From: JALZUE01 sp051251725
GTDB lineage: Bacteria; Pseudomonadota; Gammaproteobacteria; Enterobacterales; Alteromonadaceae
Direction of reading: 5' to 3'
Assembly (NCBI GenBank): GCA_051251725.1
Contig: JBPOFN010000003.1
Coordinates: 62,001-126,000, forward strand
DNA length: 64,000 nucleotides
Positions 28,903 to 38,530 of the stretch are shown in pieces; position 1 is the stretch's first letter; each line of letters begins with the position of its first letter. A program made the position numbers and the translations under genes. Below the pieces are notes generated by a model. It searched no databases. It was not told the DNA's origin and saw nothing but the letters and a program-made list of their open reading frames with translations.

Positions 28903-30609
28903 ATGTCATCAGCTGCAGAATTTGAAACAAAACCGGTCACACCGGAAAAACTACAAGGCGGAAAAACTTTCGCTGCCAGTTATGCGGGCGAGCATGTCGC
29001 CGGTACTGAATTTGTTATTGGGGCGTTATTCGTCGCTTGGGGTGTTGGCGCTGTCGATGTCCTGATCGGCTTATTGTTTGGTAACTTATTAGCGGTCTTA
29101 ACGTGGGGTTTAATTACCGCGCCAATCGCAACAGATACCCGTTTAACCTTATACGCATATCTTGAAAAAATTGCCGGTCCAGGCACGATTAAACTCTACA
29201 GTGTCGTCAATGGTATCTTATTCTGTGTCCTTGCCGGCGCTATGATAACCGTCTCGGCTTCAGCTGTACGGATATTATTTAATATTGAGCCCCAAGTTGA
29301 ATGGTACCCAACCGATCTACGTTTTGTCCTAGTTGTCTTAGGTGTAGGTGCTGTTGTGGTATACATGGCGGTAAAAGGCTTTAAAAAATTAGCCGCTTTT
29401 GCGGAAGTGTGTGCTCCTTGGATGATCTTAATGTTTATCGTGGGCGCGTTTGTGATGTTACCGACAACGGTTGCAGCTACTGCTGGTGTTGATAGCATAA
29501 ACAGTTTTAGCGACTTTTTAACCGTTGCCAGTGAATCTATCTGGAAAGACACTGAAGGCGAAATTGGTATTTGGCATGTAGTCGCATTTGCGTGGGTAGC
29601 GAATCTTGCCATGCACGGTAGCTTAGGTGATATGACTTTATTACGTTTTGCGAAAAGTGCTAAATATGGCTACTTCTCAGCGTTAGGTATGTTCATTGGT
29701 CATTATATGGCATGGATTTGTGCTGGTATTATGGGCGCAGGTGCGGCGATATTATTAAAAACTAGCATTACTGCAATTGACCCAGGTTCTGTTGCTTATA
29801 CCGCTTTAGGTGCTTCAGGTATTCTGGCAGTGATTATTGCTGGGTGGACAACGTCTAACCCAACAATTTACCGTGCCGGTTTAGCGTTTAGCTCACTTAA
29901 TCATTCTTGGAGCCGTACTAAGGTTACTATTGTTGTTGGTATTATTACGACAATTATTGCCTGTTCGCCGTTTGTGTTTTCTGGCTTATTAGGTTTTGTT
30001 GGTTACATGGGGCTGTTATTAGCACCGGTTGGCGCAATTATTGTTGCTGAGCATTGGTTATTTCCTAAAATTGGTTTAACCCGTTATTGGTCTTCATATA
30101 AAGGTAACACTACCAACATGCCTGCTTTTATCACCTGGATTGTATCTATGGTTGTCGGTATTGCAGTAGAACAAAATGGTTTATTACACTTGTTCTTTAT
30201 CTTGGTGCCATTGTGGATATTCGCAACGGTTATGTATATTGTTTTAGCCTCAGCAATGGGCGCAAAAGCTGTCTACCCAGAAGCGGCAGCGGCTGAGCAA
30301 GCTGAGCTGGTACGTAAACAAGAAGAAGTAAAGTATTTAGCAACTGCACAAGAAACGAAACAAACTATCGTACTACCGGCCGCGGCAAAATTAGCCAAAT
30401 ATATCTCATGGGCTGCGTTAGCCGCTTGTGCTTGGATGGGACTGGACTCGTACATGAATAATGATATGGCGACTATTACCACATGGTTAATTGTTCCTAC
30501 TTTAGTGTATTTTGTTACTGCGACGTATGCCTACATACAAACCAGTAAAGCAGAAGATGGCATTCAAGATGAGCAATCTGCACAAGAGTCAGCTGAGCTG
30601 GTAAGTTAA
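28903..30609 (+). CDS. NCS1-family transporter, candidate L-rhamnose permease
   Basis: This 568-residue inner-membrane protein has about twelve hydrophobic helices with the N-terminal GAVDVLIGLLFGNLLAVL and the ALGASGILAVIIAGWTTSNPT segment typical of nucleobase:cation symporter-1 (cytosine/allantoin permease) proteins. The frame opens at a GTG (28,873), but ggggaag at 28,892-28,898 fits the ATG at 28,903. It lies between the rhamnose genes and a sulfatase, and no other sugar permease is in this module. I infer it carries L-rhamnose or a related deoxysugar across the inner membrane, but a nucleobase-type substrate cannot be excluded. Its cytoplasmic C-terminal region around residue 480 is charged. 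Confidence 0.8.
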   Translation: MSSAAEFETKPVTPEKLQGGKTFAASYAGEHVAGTEFVIGALFVAWGVGAVDVLIGLLFGNLLAVLTWGLITAPIATDTRLTLYAYLEKIAGPGTIKLYSVVNGILFCVLAGAMITVSASAVRILFNIEPQVEWYPTDLRFVLVVLGVGAVVVYMAVKGFKKLAAFAEVCAPWMILMFIVGAFVMLPTTVAATAGVDSINSFSDFLTVASESIWKDTEGEIGIWHVVAFAWVANLAMHGSLGDMTLLRFAKSAKYGYFSALGMFIGHYMAWICAGIMGAGAAILLKTSITAIDPGSVAYTALGASGILAVIIAGWTTSNPTIYRAGLAFSSLNHSWSRTKVTIVVGIITTIIACSPFVFSGLLGFVGYMGLLLAPVGAIIVAEHWLFPKIGLTRYWSSYKGNTTNMPAFITWIVSMVVGIAVEQNGLLHLFFILVPLWIFATVMYIVLASAMGAKAVYPEAAAAEQAELVRKQEEVKYLATAQETKQTIVLPAAAKLAKYISWAALAACAWMGLDSYMNNDMATITTWLIVPTLVYFVTATYAYIQTSKAEDGIQDEQSAQESAELVS

Positions 30610-30638
30610 GCGTCACAAGTTGTTTTCGAGTAAATAAT

Positions 30639-30681
30639 AAAGCCCTTGTTCACACTTTGATGCACAAGGGCTTTTGTTTTT
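30639..30681 (+). terminator. Intrinsic terminator after transporter
   Basis: aaagcccttgt (30,639-30,649) and acaagggcttt (30,664-30,674) pair over 11 bp and run into a T-rich stretch. It separates the transporter from the sulfatase. Confidence 0.88.
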
Positions 30682-30741
30682 TAAGCACTAATTTTTATTT
30701 ACGAACCATTAAAAATATTATTATCTATTTATGGAAATAAG

Positions 30742-32502
30742 ATGAATAACCGTCATAAAATAAAAACTTTCGTATTAGTGGCATTTTTATCACTTTTAGC
30801 CGCATGTAGTCAGCAAAACCTGCATCATGCCAATACTTCAACGGCAGCTACTTTAGACGCTAATAAAAATACCAAACCAAATATCCTCTGGTTAGTTATT
30901 GAAGATATGAGCCCGACGTTACCTGATTATGGTGATATGACGATCGCAACACCGAATATCAGTCGGTTGGCAAAAGAAGGCATTAAATATACCAATGTAT
31001 ATTCTACTTCTGGGGTTTGTGCACCTAGTCGCGCTGCGTTAGCACTTGGAATGTATCCATCAAGCGTGGGTGCAAACAACATGAGAACGACTTCGAATAC
31101 AGCCGAAACGGGTCTACCTAAATACGGCGCCGTGCCGCCAGCTAATGCAAAAATGCTAAGCCATTATATGCGTGAGCAAGGTTATTACACGACCAATAAC
31201 TTAAAAGAAGATTATCAGTTTAAAGCCCCAGCTAATGCTTGGGATGAAAGCGGTGTCTATGCCCATTGGCGTAATAGAGCAAAAGACCAGCCATTTTTCT
31301 CAGTAGTAAACTTTACCACCACACATGAGTCAGGCTTATTTGAACCTTATGGCATTCGCAAGGTTGAATCTCGCCATTATTTCTCTGATGATGCTGAACG
31401 GGTTGCAAAATTACCGCGGCACCCTAATGATAAAACCAGCGAAGCGGAAACACCGATTCATCTTCCTAAAAATACAAAATTTACCATTGCGCCGTATTTA
31501 CCTGATACACCGATAGTTCAACACGATTATTGGAAGATGTATAACAACCTAGCTGAAACGGATCGTCAAATTGGCGCAGTGTTAACGCAATTAGAACAAG
31601 ATGGTTTATTAGAAAATACGATAATCTTCTTTTATTCAGATCATGGTGGTCCATTACCTCGCCAAAAACGCTTAATTTATGACAGTGGCTTAAAAGTGCC
31701 TATGATTGTACGTTTTCCACATAAGCAATATGCAGGTAATGTAGATGATCAATTGATAAGTTTTGTTGATTTTGCACCGACCATTCTTTCTCTAACGGGA
31801 GAGACTGTACCCGAACATATGCATGGTCAGAACTTTATTAACAATAATTCCCTGTCAGAAAAACGACAATATATTCATGCTGCCGCTGATCGCTTTGATG
31901 GTTTTACTGATGTGATCCGCGCGGTAAAAGACAAACAATTTAAATACATACGAAACTACCGTCCGGAGCAAGGTTATTATTTGCCTGTTACCTATCGAGA
32001 AAAAATTCCAACCATGCAAGAGTTACTGAGATTACGTGCAGCAGGGGAGTTAAGCGCAGCGCAAGCACAATGGTTTAGAACGTCGAAACCGGTTGACGAA
32101 TTATTCGATACTATTAACGATCCACACGAGTTAAATAATCTTGCAGGCGATGTTAAATACAGTAAAAAATTAGCAGAGCTGCAAGCAGAAATGGACAAAT
32201 GGTTGGCAGAAATTAATGACACCCCAAGCTTACCTGAAGCTAAACTTGTTGAAAAAATGTGGCAAGGACAAAGTACTCAACCAAAAACTGAAGCGGCTTT
32301 AATGAGTTATCAAAACGACAAGGTGACAATAAAAAGTAACACTGCTGGCGCTTCAATCGGCTATAAAATTATTGAAAACAGTTATGAACCTGCAAGCTGG
32401 GAAATATATCAAAGGCCATTTAAATTACCTAAAGGGGCAGTATTAAAAACTTTTGCCCATCGTATTGGCTATCAGCAAAGTAAGATATTAACCTTCCAAT
32501 AA
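30742..32502 (+). CDS. Formylglycine-dependent sulfatase, lipoprotein
   Basis: This 586-residue S1-family sulfatase hydrolyses a sulfate ester, probably on a glycan. A lipobox LAAC ends at Cys22. The metal-site segment reads VIEDMSP, and the modification motif is GVCAPSRAA with Cys93 converted to formylglycine by an anaerobic or aerobic maturase not seen here. The region HGGPLPRQKRLIYDSGLKVPMI is typical of the family. A short C-terminal domain (about 515-586) resembles the chitobiase-type C-terminal domain. It follows rhaI and the transporter and precedes a convergent S9 peptidase. Its presence suggests that the rhamnose-containing glycan is sulfated, as in marine algal polysaccharides. Subfamily and regioselectivity cannot be read. 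Confidence 0.88.
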   Translation: MNNRHKIKTFVLVAFLSLLAACSQQNLHHANTSTAATLDANKNTKPNILWLVIEDMSPTLPDYGDMTIATPNISRLAKEGIKYTNVYSTSGVCAPSRAALALGMYPSSVGANNMRTTSNTAETGLPKYGAVPPANAKMLSHYMREQGYYTTNNLKEDYQFKAPANAWDESGVYAHWRNRAKDQPFFSVVNFTTTHESGLFEPYGIRKVESRHYFSDDAERVAKLPRHPNDKTSEAETPIHLPKNTKFTIAPYLPDTPIVQHDYWKMYNNLAETDRQIGAVLTQLEQDGLLENTIIFFYSDHGGPLPRQKRLIYDSGLKVPMIVRFPHKQYAGNVDDQLISFVDFAPTILSLTGETVPEHMHGQNFINNNSLSEKRQYIHAAADRFDGFTDVIRAVKDKQFKYIRNYRPEQGYYLPVTYREKIPTMQELLRLRAAGELSAAQAQWFRTSKPVDELFDTINDPHELNNLAGDVKYSKKLAELQAEMDKWLAEINDTPSLPEAKLVEKMWQGQSTQPKTEAALMSYQNDKVTIKSNTAGASIGYKIIENSYEPASWEIYQRPFKLPKGAVLKTFAHRIGYQQSKILTFQ

Positions 32503-32530
32503 ATAATTTTATAAATTAACAGCGTAAGAA

Positions 32531-32560
32531 ACATCAAGCCATTAGCAGGAGGCTTGATGT
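32531..32560. terminator. Hairpin between convergent sulfatase and S9 peptidase genes
   Basis: acatcaagcc and ggcttgatgt form a perfect 10-bp stem around ten bases, 28 bases after the sulfatase stop. A short T-containing tail follows. Confidence 0.7.
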
Positions 32561-32694
32561 TATTATTAGTAAAGTTAAAGTTAATCATGACGTGCTAGGC
32601 TTGATTTACTCAGCCAATATCGCGCAGTACACTTTTTTTACGCGACCTTACTCAGAAATAGTTAGGGCCTAAAACTTTAAGCCCAGTTATTTCA

Positions 32695-34641
32695 TTAATT
32701 CAGCATATGTTTATCAATAAATTTATCTATGGCTTGTAGTGTTTTTAACCGGGTGTCATTGCGGATTAAGTGATGGCCTGCGTCACGCAATAATACATAG
32801 GTTACGTCTTTGTCTTCATCATCTAATTCGTCATATATATCTTCGGATTGCTCATAAGGAACTACTTTATCAATTTTACCGGCGATGATTAATACTGGCG
32901 CTTTAACACTTTTTACATGTGTGATGGGTGAAATGTTTTTTAAATGATTTTTATCTAAGCTTTTATTTTTTATTATTTTATTCCAGTAACTAACCACCCA
33001 ATGATCATCACCGTGATCATCTATCTCAGTTTTAAGCATTTTTTCAAGATCGCTGACCCCATTAATTGAGATAACACATTTATATAAATCGGGGCTTAAC
33101 ACAGCACCAGTGAGTGCGGCATAACCACCGTAACTAGCGCCAACAATACACACTCGGTCTGGGTCAACTTCTCCTTTAGCAATAAAATGCGCTAAACCAT
33201 CTGTTAGATCGGTTTGCATTTTTTTACCCCATTCACCACGGCCTTTACGGATATGTTTCCCGCCAAAACCGCTTGAGCCGCGAAATTGAGGCTGGATGAC
33301 TAGAAAGCCTTTATTAGCAAAATATTGTGCCTTCCAATCAAATCCATATCTGTCATAAGATTGAGGCCCGCCATGGGGTAGCATTATGGTAGGTAGCTTT
33401 GTTTTTGTCTCAAATTTTGACTTAGGGTAAGTTACTAACGCCGGGACTGTTAGGCCATCAGCCGCTTTATATTTTGTTTCAATAACTGGGTGTACTTGGC
33501 TTCCTTGAATTAAAGGCCGCGCATTTGTTAATGGCTGGAATTTATTATTAGCAAATAATAAATAATTGCCTGAGATATTTTGCCCTTCAACATACAGTAC
33601 CAATTTTTCCCAATCTGGGGTGTGATCGCTAATACGAAAGGTATTATTTGGCATGCTTTGTTGCAACGACGTCATTAAAGTTTCGTACTTTTTATTGATA
33701 AAATCGTAGCTAGGTTTAAAACCTGAATAGCGGACACCATAAACTACCCGTTGAATGTCAGACAAAACCGTGGCGACACTTTTATCTTTACGAGCAAATA
33801 AAGGCTCAGAGATAGTGCCATTGGCTAAGGAAAATTTAAAATAAGCCCTTTGATTTTCATGGCCTTTACTCATCACTAAATACTGATTGTCTTCGGTAAC
33901 GCCCACAAAAGAGCGTTTACGTATTGGCGCTATTTCACTGAAAATTTCTATCCAGTTACCGTCAACATACTTTTCAACACTGTGTTTGTCAGTGTGATCA
34001 TTATAACGTTCTCGGGCTAATAAATTCCCTTGTCTATCAACAAAATAATCACGGGTATCAATAAGACCTAAGCTCATGGTATAGGGTGTTTTTTTACTTA
34101 CAAGCGATACTTTTGTTAAAGAATAAACGGGTTTTCCTCCGCCCCTTTTTACATATAAGGGCATATAAGCATATTTTTTATCTGGTGAAATACCGATGAT
34201 ACGGCCAACATTAGATTGTGCTAACGCTACCCCTTTGCCTGGAATAACTAGCTGGCGAATTTTTTTTTCTGCAAGATCATAAATAAAGGCCGAACTAATG
34301 TGGTGTTTACCTAGGTAGCCGGGGACCTTTCGATAACTTGATGCTACAAATATCAGTTGGGTCTCGCTAATAAAATAGGCATTTTTTGGATCGATTTCGC
34401 TAATATCCAAGCCAGTTACCATTTTATTTGTGGCAAGTTCAATGACCACATAGGCATCTTGTTTGTCTTTTTTTATACGGTAACCAATCTTGCCGCCATC
34501 TGGCGATATGGTTAGCATTGAGTGCTCTTTGATTGTGCCATAAGCTTCGAGCGGTATATCAAATTCTTGGGCTATTACTTGACAAGAAAAAGTTAATGTT
34601 AGTGATAATAAAATATAATAAAGTTTTGAAATGATTTGCAT
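32695..34641 (-). CDS. S9 family serine peptidase (prolyl oligopeptidase/acylaminoacyl peptidase type)
   Basis: The 648-residue protein starts at the ATG at 34,641, which has aagga 6 bases before it; an upstream in-frame ATG (34,659) lacks such a site. A signal peptide runs to QVIAQ. The N-terminal half is a seven-bladed propeller, and the C-terminal half is an alpha/beta hydrolase with the catalytic triad GASYGGY (Ser503), GKIDKVVP (Asp591) and DAGHHL (His). It is probably periplasmic and removes peptides or esters. It is transcribed in the same direction as GH78, 165 bases behind it. In polysaccharide loci such proteins are sometimes glycan esterases, but this one has no clear esterase signature. 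Confidence 0.88.
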   Translation of the reverse strand: MQIISKLYYILLSLTLTFSCQVIAQEFDIPLEAYGTIKEHSMLTISPDGGKIGYRIKKDKQDAYVVIELATNKMVTGLDISEIDPKNAYFISETQLIFVASSYRKVPGYLGKHHISSAFIYDLAEKKIRQLVIPGKGVALAQSNVGRIIGISPDKKYAYMPLYVKRGGGKPVYSLTKVSLVSKKTPYTMSLGLIDTRDYFVDRQGNLLARERYNDHTDKHSVEKYVDGNWIEIFSEIAPIRKRSFVGVTEDNQYLVMSKGHENQRAYFKFSLANGTISEPLFARKDKSVATVLSDIQRVVYGVRYSGFKPSYDFINKKYETLMTSLQQSMPNNTFRISDHTPDWEKLVLYVEGQNISGNYLLFANNKFQPLTNARPLIQGSQVHPVIETKYKAADGLTVPALVTYPKSKFETKTKLPTIMLPHGGPQSYDRYGFDWKAQYFANKGFLVIQPQFRGSSGFGGKHIRKGRGEWGKKMQTDLTDGLAHFIAKGEVDPDRVCIVGASYGGYAALTGAVLSPDLYKCVISINGVSDLEKMLKTEIDDHGDDHWVVSYWNKIIKNKSLDKNHLKNISPITHVKSVKAPVLIIAGKIDKVVPYEQSEDIYDELDDEDKDVTYVLLRDAGHHLIRNDTRLKTLQAIDKFIDKHMLN

Positions 34642-34703
34642 ATTGTTCCTTATCGCCATGGATTAACTTAGTTTGTTAACCAATGGACACTCCATACTTG
34701 GTT

Positions 34704-34760
34704 TTAGTTATTTAGTTATTTAGTTATTTAGTTATTTAGTTATTTAGTTATTTAGTTATT
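34704..34760. repeat. Seven tandem copies of an 8-bp repeat
   Basis: The unit ttagttat occurs seven times in perfect tandem (34,704-34,759) in the gap between GH78 and the S9 peptidase genes. Such simple repeats are prone to copy-number change by slipped-strand replication. They lie outside the coding frames, so a change would alter spacing in the shared transcript and not the protein. Confidence 0.95.
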
Positions 34761-34806
34761 AAAATAAAATGAATAGTTTTTATTGTTCAAAGACCTTTTA
34801 AACAAA

Positions 34807-37683
34807 TTAATCATCAATGACAAAGCTGTATTCGCCAGCGTGATATAACTTTGTTTTTTTATTGGGTAAGCTGATCAGTGCAGTCGTGTTATTTGGAATG
34901 CTTATATCCCATTTAATCGTATTCTCGACACGCTTCCATGCACTTTTAATTTCGCCGTAACCTGTTTTATGACTTACCGATATACCTGCTAAGTCTTTGG
35001 GAAATACAGGGCTTAAGGCGAAGTCTTGGTAACCTACTGAGTTTTCTAAAGGACGAATACCGCCTAAACCTTCATAAAACCAACCGTCGTAACCACTATG
35101 AAACGGATGATTTAACGAGCGAAGTGGCGCTTTACCTGTTGTTGGGTCAAAAGCACCTTTACGTTCCCATAAAGTAGTACCGTTTAACACATCAAATAAA
35201 TATGAATACCCCGGATAACCTTTAGCTTTGAATATGTTAAAAGCGGTATCGGTATGGCCATAATCACTTAACGCGCGGTATAACCACGTTTGGCCAATAG
35301 CGCCAACTGATGAATGGCCTTTCCATGTGTTTTTAACATCGTTATTTAAACCATCAGCCACATTTTGTTTTAAATGCTCTGGCGTAATATTAAAGCGTAA
35401 TGCTAAGGCATCTGCGGTTTGACTACCGTAATGTCCTGTATTTTCGTTATATAAGGTGTTGTGGAAGTTAACACGAATATTTTCAAACAAGGTTGCAAAG
35501 CGCTGTTGATCTTCAGGTTTGTTTAACGCTTCGGCAATGTCAGACATGATATCGGCTGCGCGGGCAAACAATGCGCTAGTGGTTACTGTGGTTGTGGTTT
35601 GTTGTGAAACACCTCGGCCACCAACACGTGGGGTACCCGGTGAGGCAACAGGATCGCACCAATCGCCATAACCATTATCGGTTAAAAAATGGGTTAATTG
35701 GCTTTCACCAAAATCCATATACTCTATAAGACTTTCATATTGCGAAGCTAATAATTGGCTATCGCCATGATGACGATAATGCTCCCATGCTACATAGACT
35801 TCGGCGACTGCCCAGTCTATTTTTTCACCTGCAGTGCGTTTGCCCGGTACAACCGCGGGTGCGATAAATTTAGCTGTTTTGAAGTCACCTAAATATTTCT
35901 GCCAAAAATTATCAAGATTAAAGTTATAGTTACCTGTGATTAATGCCGCGTGGGCATCGCCAGTCCAGCCGGCCTTTTCACGGACAGGGCAATCCATTGG
36001 CAAGCTTAATAAGTTACTTTCATAACTCCACATGGCGGTATCGTGAATACGGTTAAGTAGGGGGTCGGTACTTTCAAATTGTCCTACACGCTCAACATCG
36101 CTGCGAATTAATTGGGCGGTGAGGGCATGTAAATCAGGTTCTTCGGTTAAGCCGGTAATTTCAACATAACGAAATCCGCGCCATGTGAACTGTGTTGTCC
36201 AGCTTTTCTCTTTTTGATCACTAGCATCATCATTGCTATTAACACGGGTGTTGTCACTTGCGATGTAAGCATCTACTGCATTAAGTAAAGTCGCGAAGTT
36301 ACCACCACTTAATTGGCTAATCACACCTTTATCATTCGCCCACTCGGCGTAACGTAAATAAACAGCCTGACTCGGCTTAAGATTTAACGCATCAATGTTT
36401 AGCGTTGAAATACCCGTAAAGTTTTGACCAAAATCAAATACCCATACATTCGGTGCCGGGTTGAAAAGCTTAACGGGTTTCATTAATTTTTGGGCGCGAA
36501 TAGCCGGTAGTAATTGTGGCTCTAATACCTTAGTTGGCCATTGTGCTAATACTTTAACAGGCTGCCACTTTACGTGATTTTTTGGATTGTTAGATGCGTT
36601 CCAATCACTAACCGCTTTATTCGCGTCATATAAATCACCGGTAAAAATACCTTCTTTTACAACAGGCGAAGGAAAACTCTTCCATTGCTTATTGGTGGTA
36701 ACTTGCTGAGTAGAACCATCAGCGAAGGTTATGTCTAGTTGGGCAATAAATTTCGGTTGGCCGTAACTGAGGTTTCCTTGACGTTTAGTAAAAGCGATAC
36801 TTTCGTCATACCAACCACTACCAAGGTGAACAGCGATGCTATTTGTGCCGCTGTTAATTAATGAGGCAACGTCATCGCTATTATATAAAATACGTTTGTC
36901 GTAATCGGTTTGTCCAGGGTCTAATAACCTGTCATCAACGCGTTTGCCGTTGATATATATTTCGTAATACCCACCCGCTGTGCTGTGCAGTTTTGCTGAG
37001 ACGATTTCTTTACTTGTAACCTTATTGTCGGCCTTGTTATCAGTCTTGGTATCCGTTGTATTATCAATACTGAACTGATGACGAAATAAACTTGCGGTCG
37101 GTTGGTCTTGTAACTGCTTTATAGCAGGCTGTATGATCTCACCCGCTTCAGATTGAATGGTGCCAGCGAAGTTAACCCAAGTTTCAATCGCAGGGGTTAA
37201 TTCTGTAATGGTAGGTTCTTTTACCTGAATCCACTTAGCTTTCCAGTCAGTAGATGCTAACAAACCCATTTGCCATTGTTGTGGTTCACTCCAAGCTTTA
37301 GGCTCGGTGTCGGTTGTAGACCAAACACGTACACGCCAAAATACTGCTTGATTGGTTTGTAATGCTTTGCCTTGATAAGGAATATTGATGGAACGTCTCT
37401 CATCTACTTTACCGCTATCCCACAAGTCAGGATGGTTATCTTTTAAACGTTCAGGGCTTGAAGCTGCTTGTATTTGATAAGCACCTTGTTGTTTTACATT
37501 GGCATGCCAGGATAACCTCGGCGCGAGGTTATGTACATTCAGTGGCGAATTATTACCTTCGACTAACAATGTAGAGGCGGCCGACATATATGTTTTTGAC
37601 GTTTCTATGGACTGTGCCGGTTGTTCATCGGAGCATGCCGATAAAACACCGCATAATAGTCCGACAATGATGCTTTTTTTCAT
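34807..37683 (-). CDS. GH78 alpha-L-rhamnosidase, lipoprotein
   Basis: The 958-residue protein has a lipobox LSAC ending at Cys17, N-terminal beta domains, an (alpha/alpha)6 catalytic barrel and a C-terminal beta domain, the GH78 arrangement. The catalytic acid is Glu569 in DCPVREKAGWTGDAHA and the general base is Glu840 in TTLWERKGAF. An unusual Asp/Thr/Lys/Asn-rich linker (about 209-226, DTKTDNKADNK) interrupts an N-terminal domain. It releases alpha-linked L-rhamnose for the RhaI/RhaD route. Only 65 bases separate it from the cytochrome b561 gene upstream, with no visible terminator, so it may share a transcript with the electron-transfer genes. Confidence 0.92.
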   Translation of the reverse strand: MKKSIIVGLLCGVLSACSDEQPAQSIETSKTYMSAASTLLVEGNNSPLNVHNLAPRLSWHANVKQQGAYQIQAASSPERLKDNHPDLWDSGKVDERRSINIPYQGKALQTNQAVFWRVRVWSTTDTEPKAWSEPQQWQMGLLASTDWKAKWIQVKEPTITELTPAIETWVNFAGTIQSEAGEIIQPAIKQLQDQPTASLFRHQFSIDNTTDTKTDNKADNKVTSKEIVSAKLHSTAGGYYEIYINGKRVDDRLLDPGQTDYDKRILYNSDDVASLINSGTNSIAVHLGSGWYDESIAFTKRQGNLSYGQPKFIAQLDITFADGSTQQVTTNKQWKSFPSPVVKEGIFTGDLYDANKAVSDWNASNNPKNHVKWQPVKVLAQWPTKVLEPQLLPAIRAQKLMKPVKLFNPAPNVWVFDFGQNFTGISTLNIDALNLKPSQAVYLRYAEWANDKGVISQLSGGNFATLLNAVDAYIASDNTRVNSNDDASDQKEKSWTTQFTWRGFRYVEITGLTEEPDLHALTAQLIRSDVERVGQFESTDPLLNRIHDTAMWSYESNLLSLPMDCPVREKAGWTGDAHAALITGNYNFNLDNFWQKYLGDFKTAKFIAPAVVPGKRTAGEKIDWAVAEVYVAWEHYRHHGDSQLLASQYESLIEYMDFGESQLTHFLTDNGYGDWCDPVASPGTPRVGGRGVSQQTTTTVTTSALFARAADIMSDIAEALNKPEDQQRFATLFENIRVNFHNTLYNENTGHYGSQTADALALRFNITPEHLKQNVADGLNNDVKNTWKGHSSVGAIGQTWLYRALSDYGHTDTAFNIFKAKGYPGYSYLFDVLNGTTLWERKGAFDPTTGKAPLRSLNHPFHSGYDGWFYEGLGGIRPLENSVGYQDFALSPVFPKDLAGISVSHKTGYGEIKSAWKRVENTIKWDISIPNNTTALISLPNKKTKLYHAGEYSFVIDD

Positions 37684-37748
37684 TAAGGTGTAGCCTCGTT
37701 ATTTATATTTTTAATCTTATGCATAATTATCTGCATTAACTCTCGGTA

Positions 37749-38528
37749 TTAAATCATTAACCAATAACCCAAAGCTGAAGATAAGCTAAAAGCGATGATT
37801 GCTTGGTAAAGGGGCGCAAAAGATATTTTATCGCTCGGGTTAATTTGATTAACTGGTTTCTTACCCGTGATCATTGCTTTAAATAAGTTGTCATTTTTCA
37901 CAATCACGTAAAAGAACACTGCGACCACATGTAGCCATACAATCGCTACTATTACTGTAAAGTTAAGCGCGTGTAATTGGGTTAACGTATCAGACATACT
38001 TTTTGTCACGCTATCAGCCAGTGCGCCGCTAAAACCTAGATCATTATTACTGAATAAGCCGGTTACAACTTGTGCGCCTATCACTAAAAGCATCACCACA
38101 ACCATCCAACCGCCCGCAGGATTATGTCCGGTAGCGTGTTCTTTTTTTAGCGATAGTGAACCTTTTAGGTAGCTTAAAGCAGCGAGCGGGTTTTTAATGA
38201 AATGGCTAAACCTCGCCGTACTTGAACCGATAACACCCCAAATAACGCGAAATACCAGTAAAGCTATTAAACAATGGCCAATAATTTCATGCGTATCAAT
38301 CATACGATTTTCAATGGTGTACCAAGCACCTAAAATAAGAATAACTAACGTCCAATGGAATAAACGCGTCGCTCCATCCCATACGTTAACTTCCTTAACT
38401 GGATTCGTACTGTGTAATTCATCTAGCGAAGTGGATGTGTTTATCTTTTTAGCAGAGCCTATCTCTTTCGAGTCGTTAATTTCTTTTGGGTTATTCATTG
38501 CGCTATTGATTTCGTTAGGAACACTCAT
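37749..38528 (-). CDS. Cytochrome b561-type di-heme membrane protein
   Basis: This 259-residue protein has four hydrophobic helices with the candidate haem histidines RLFHWTLV, IDTHEIIGHCL and WLHVVAVFFY, as in bacterial cytochrome b561/Ni-Fe hydrogenase b-subunit-like proteins. The first 45 residues are a polar Asn/Lys/Ser-rich tail unlike the family. The start at 38,528 has an agga site nine bases upstream. It follows the small cytochrome c gene by two bases and is the last of five closely spaced minus-strand genes. It most likely passes electrons from periplasmic c-type cytochromes or a flavoprotein to the quinone pool; the direction is an inference. Confidence 0.85.
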   Translation of the reverse strand: MSVPNEINSAMNNPKEINDSKEIGSAKKINTSTSLDELHSTNPVKEVNVWDGATRLFHWTLVILILGAWYTIENRMIDTHEIIGHCLIALLVFRVIWGVIGSSTARFSHFIKNPLAALSYLKGSLSLKKEHATGHNPAGGWMVVVMLLVIGAQVVTGLFSNNDLGFSGALADSVTKSMSDTLTQLHALNFTVIVAIVWLHVVAVFFYVIVKNDNLFKAMITGKKPVNQINPSDKISFAPLYQAIIAFSLSSALGYWLMI

Positions 38529-38530
38529 TT

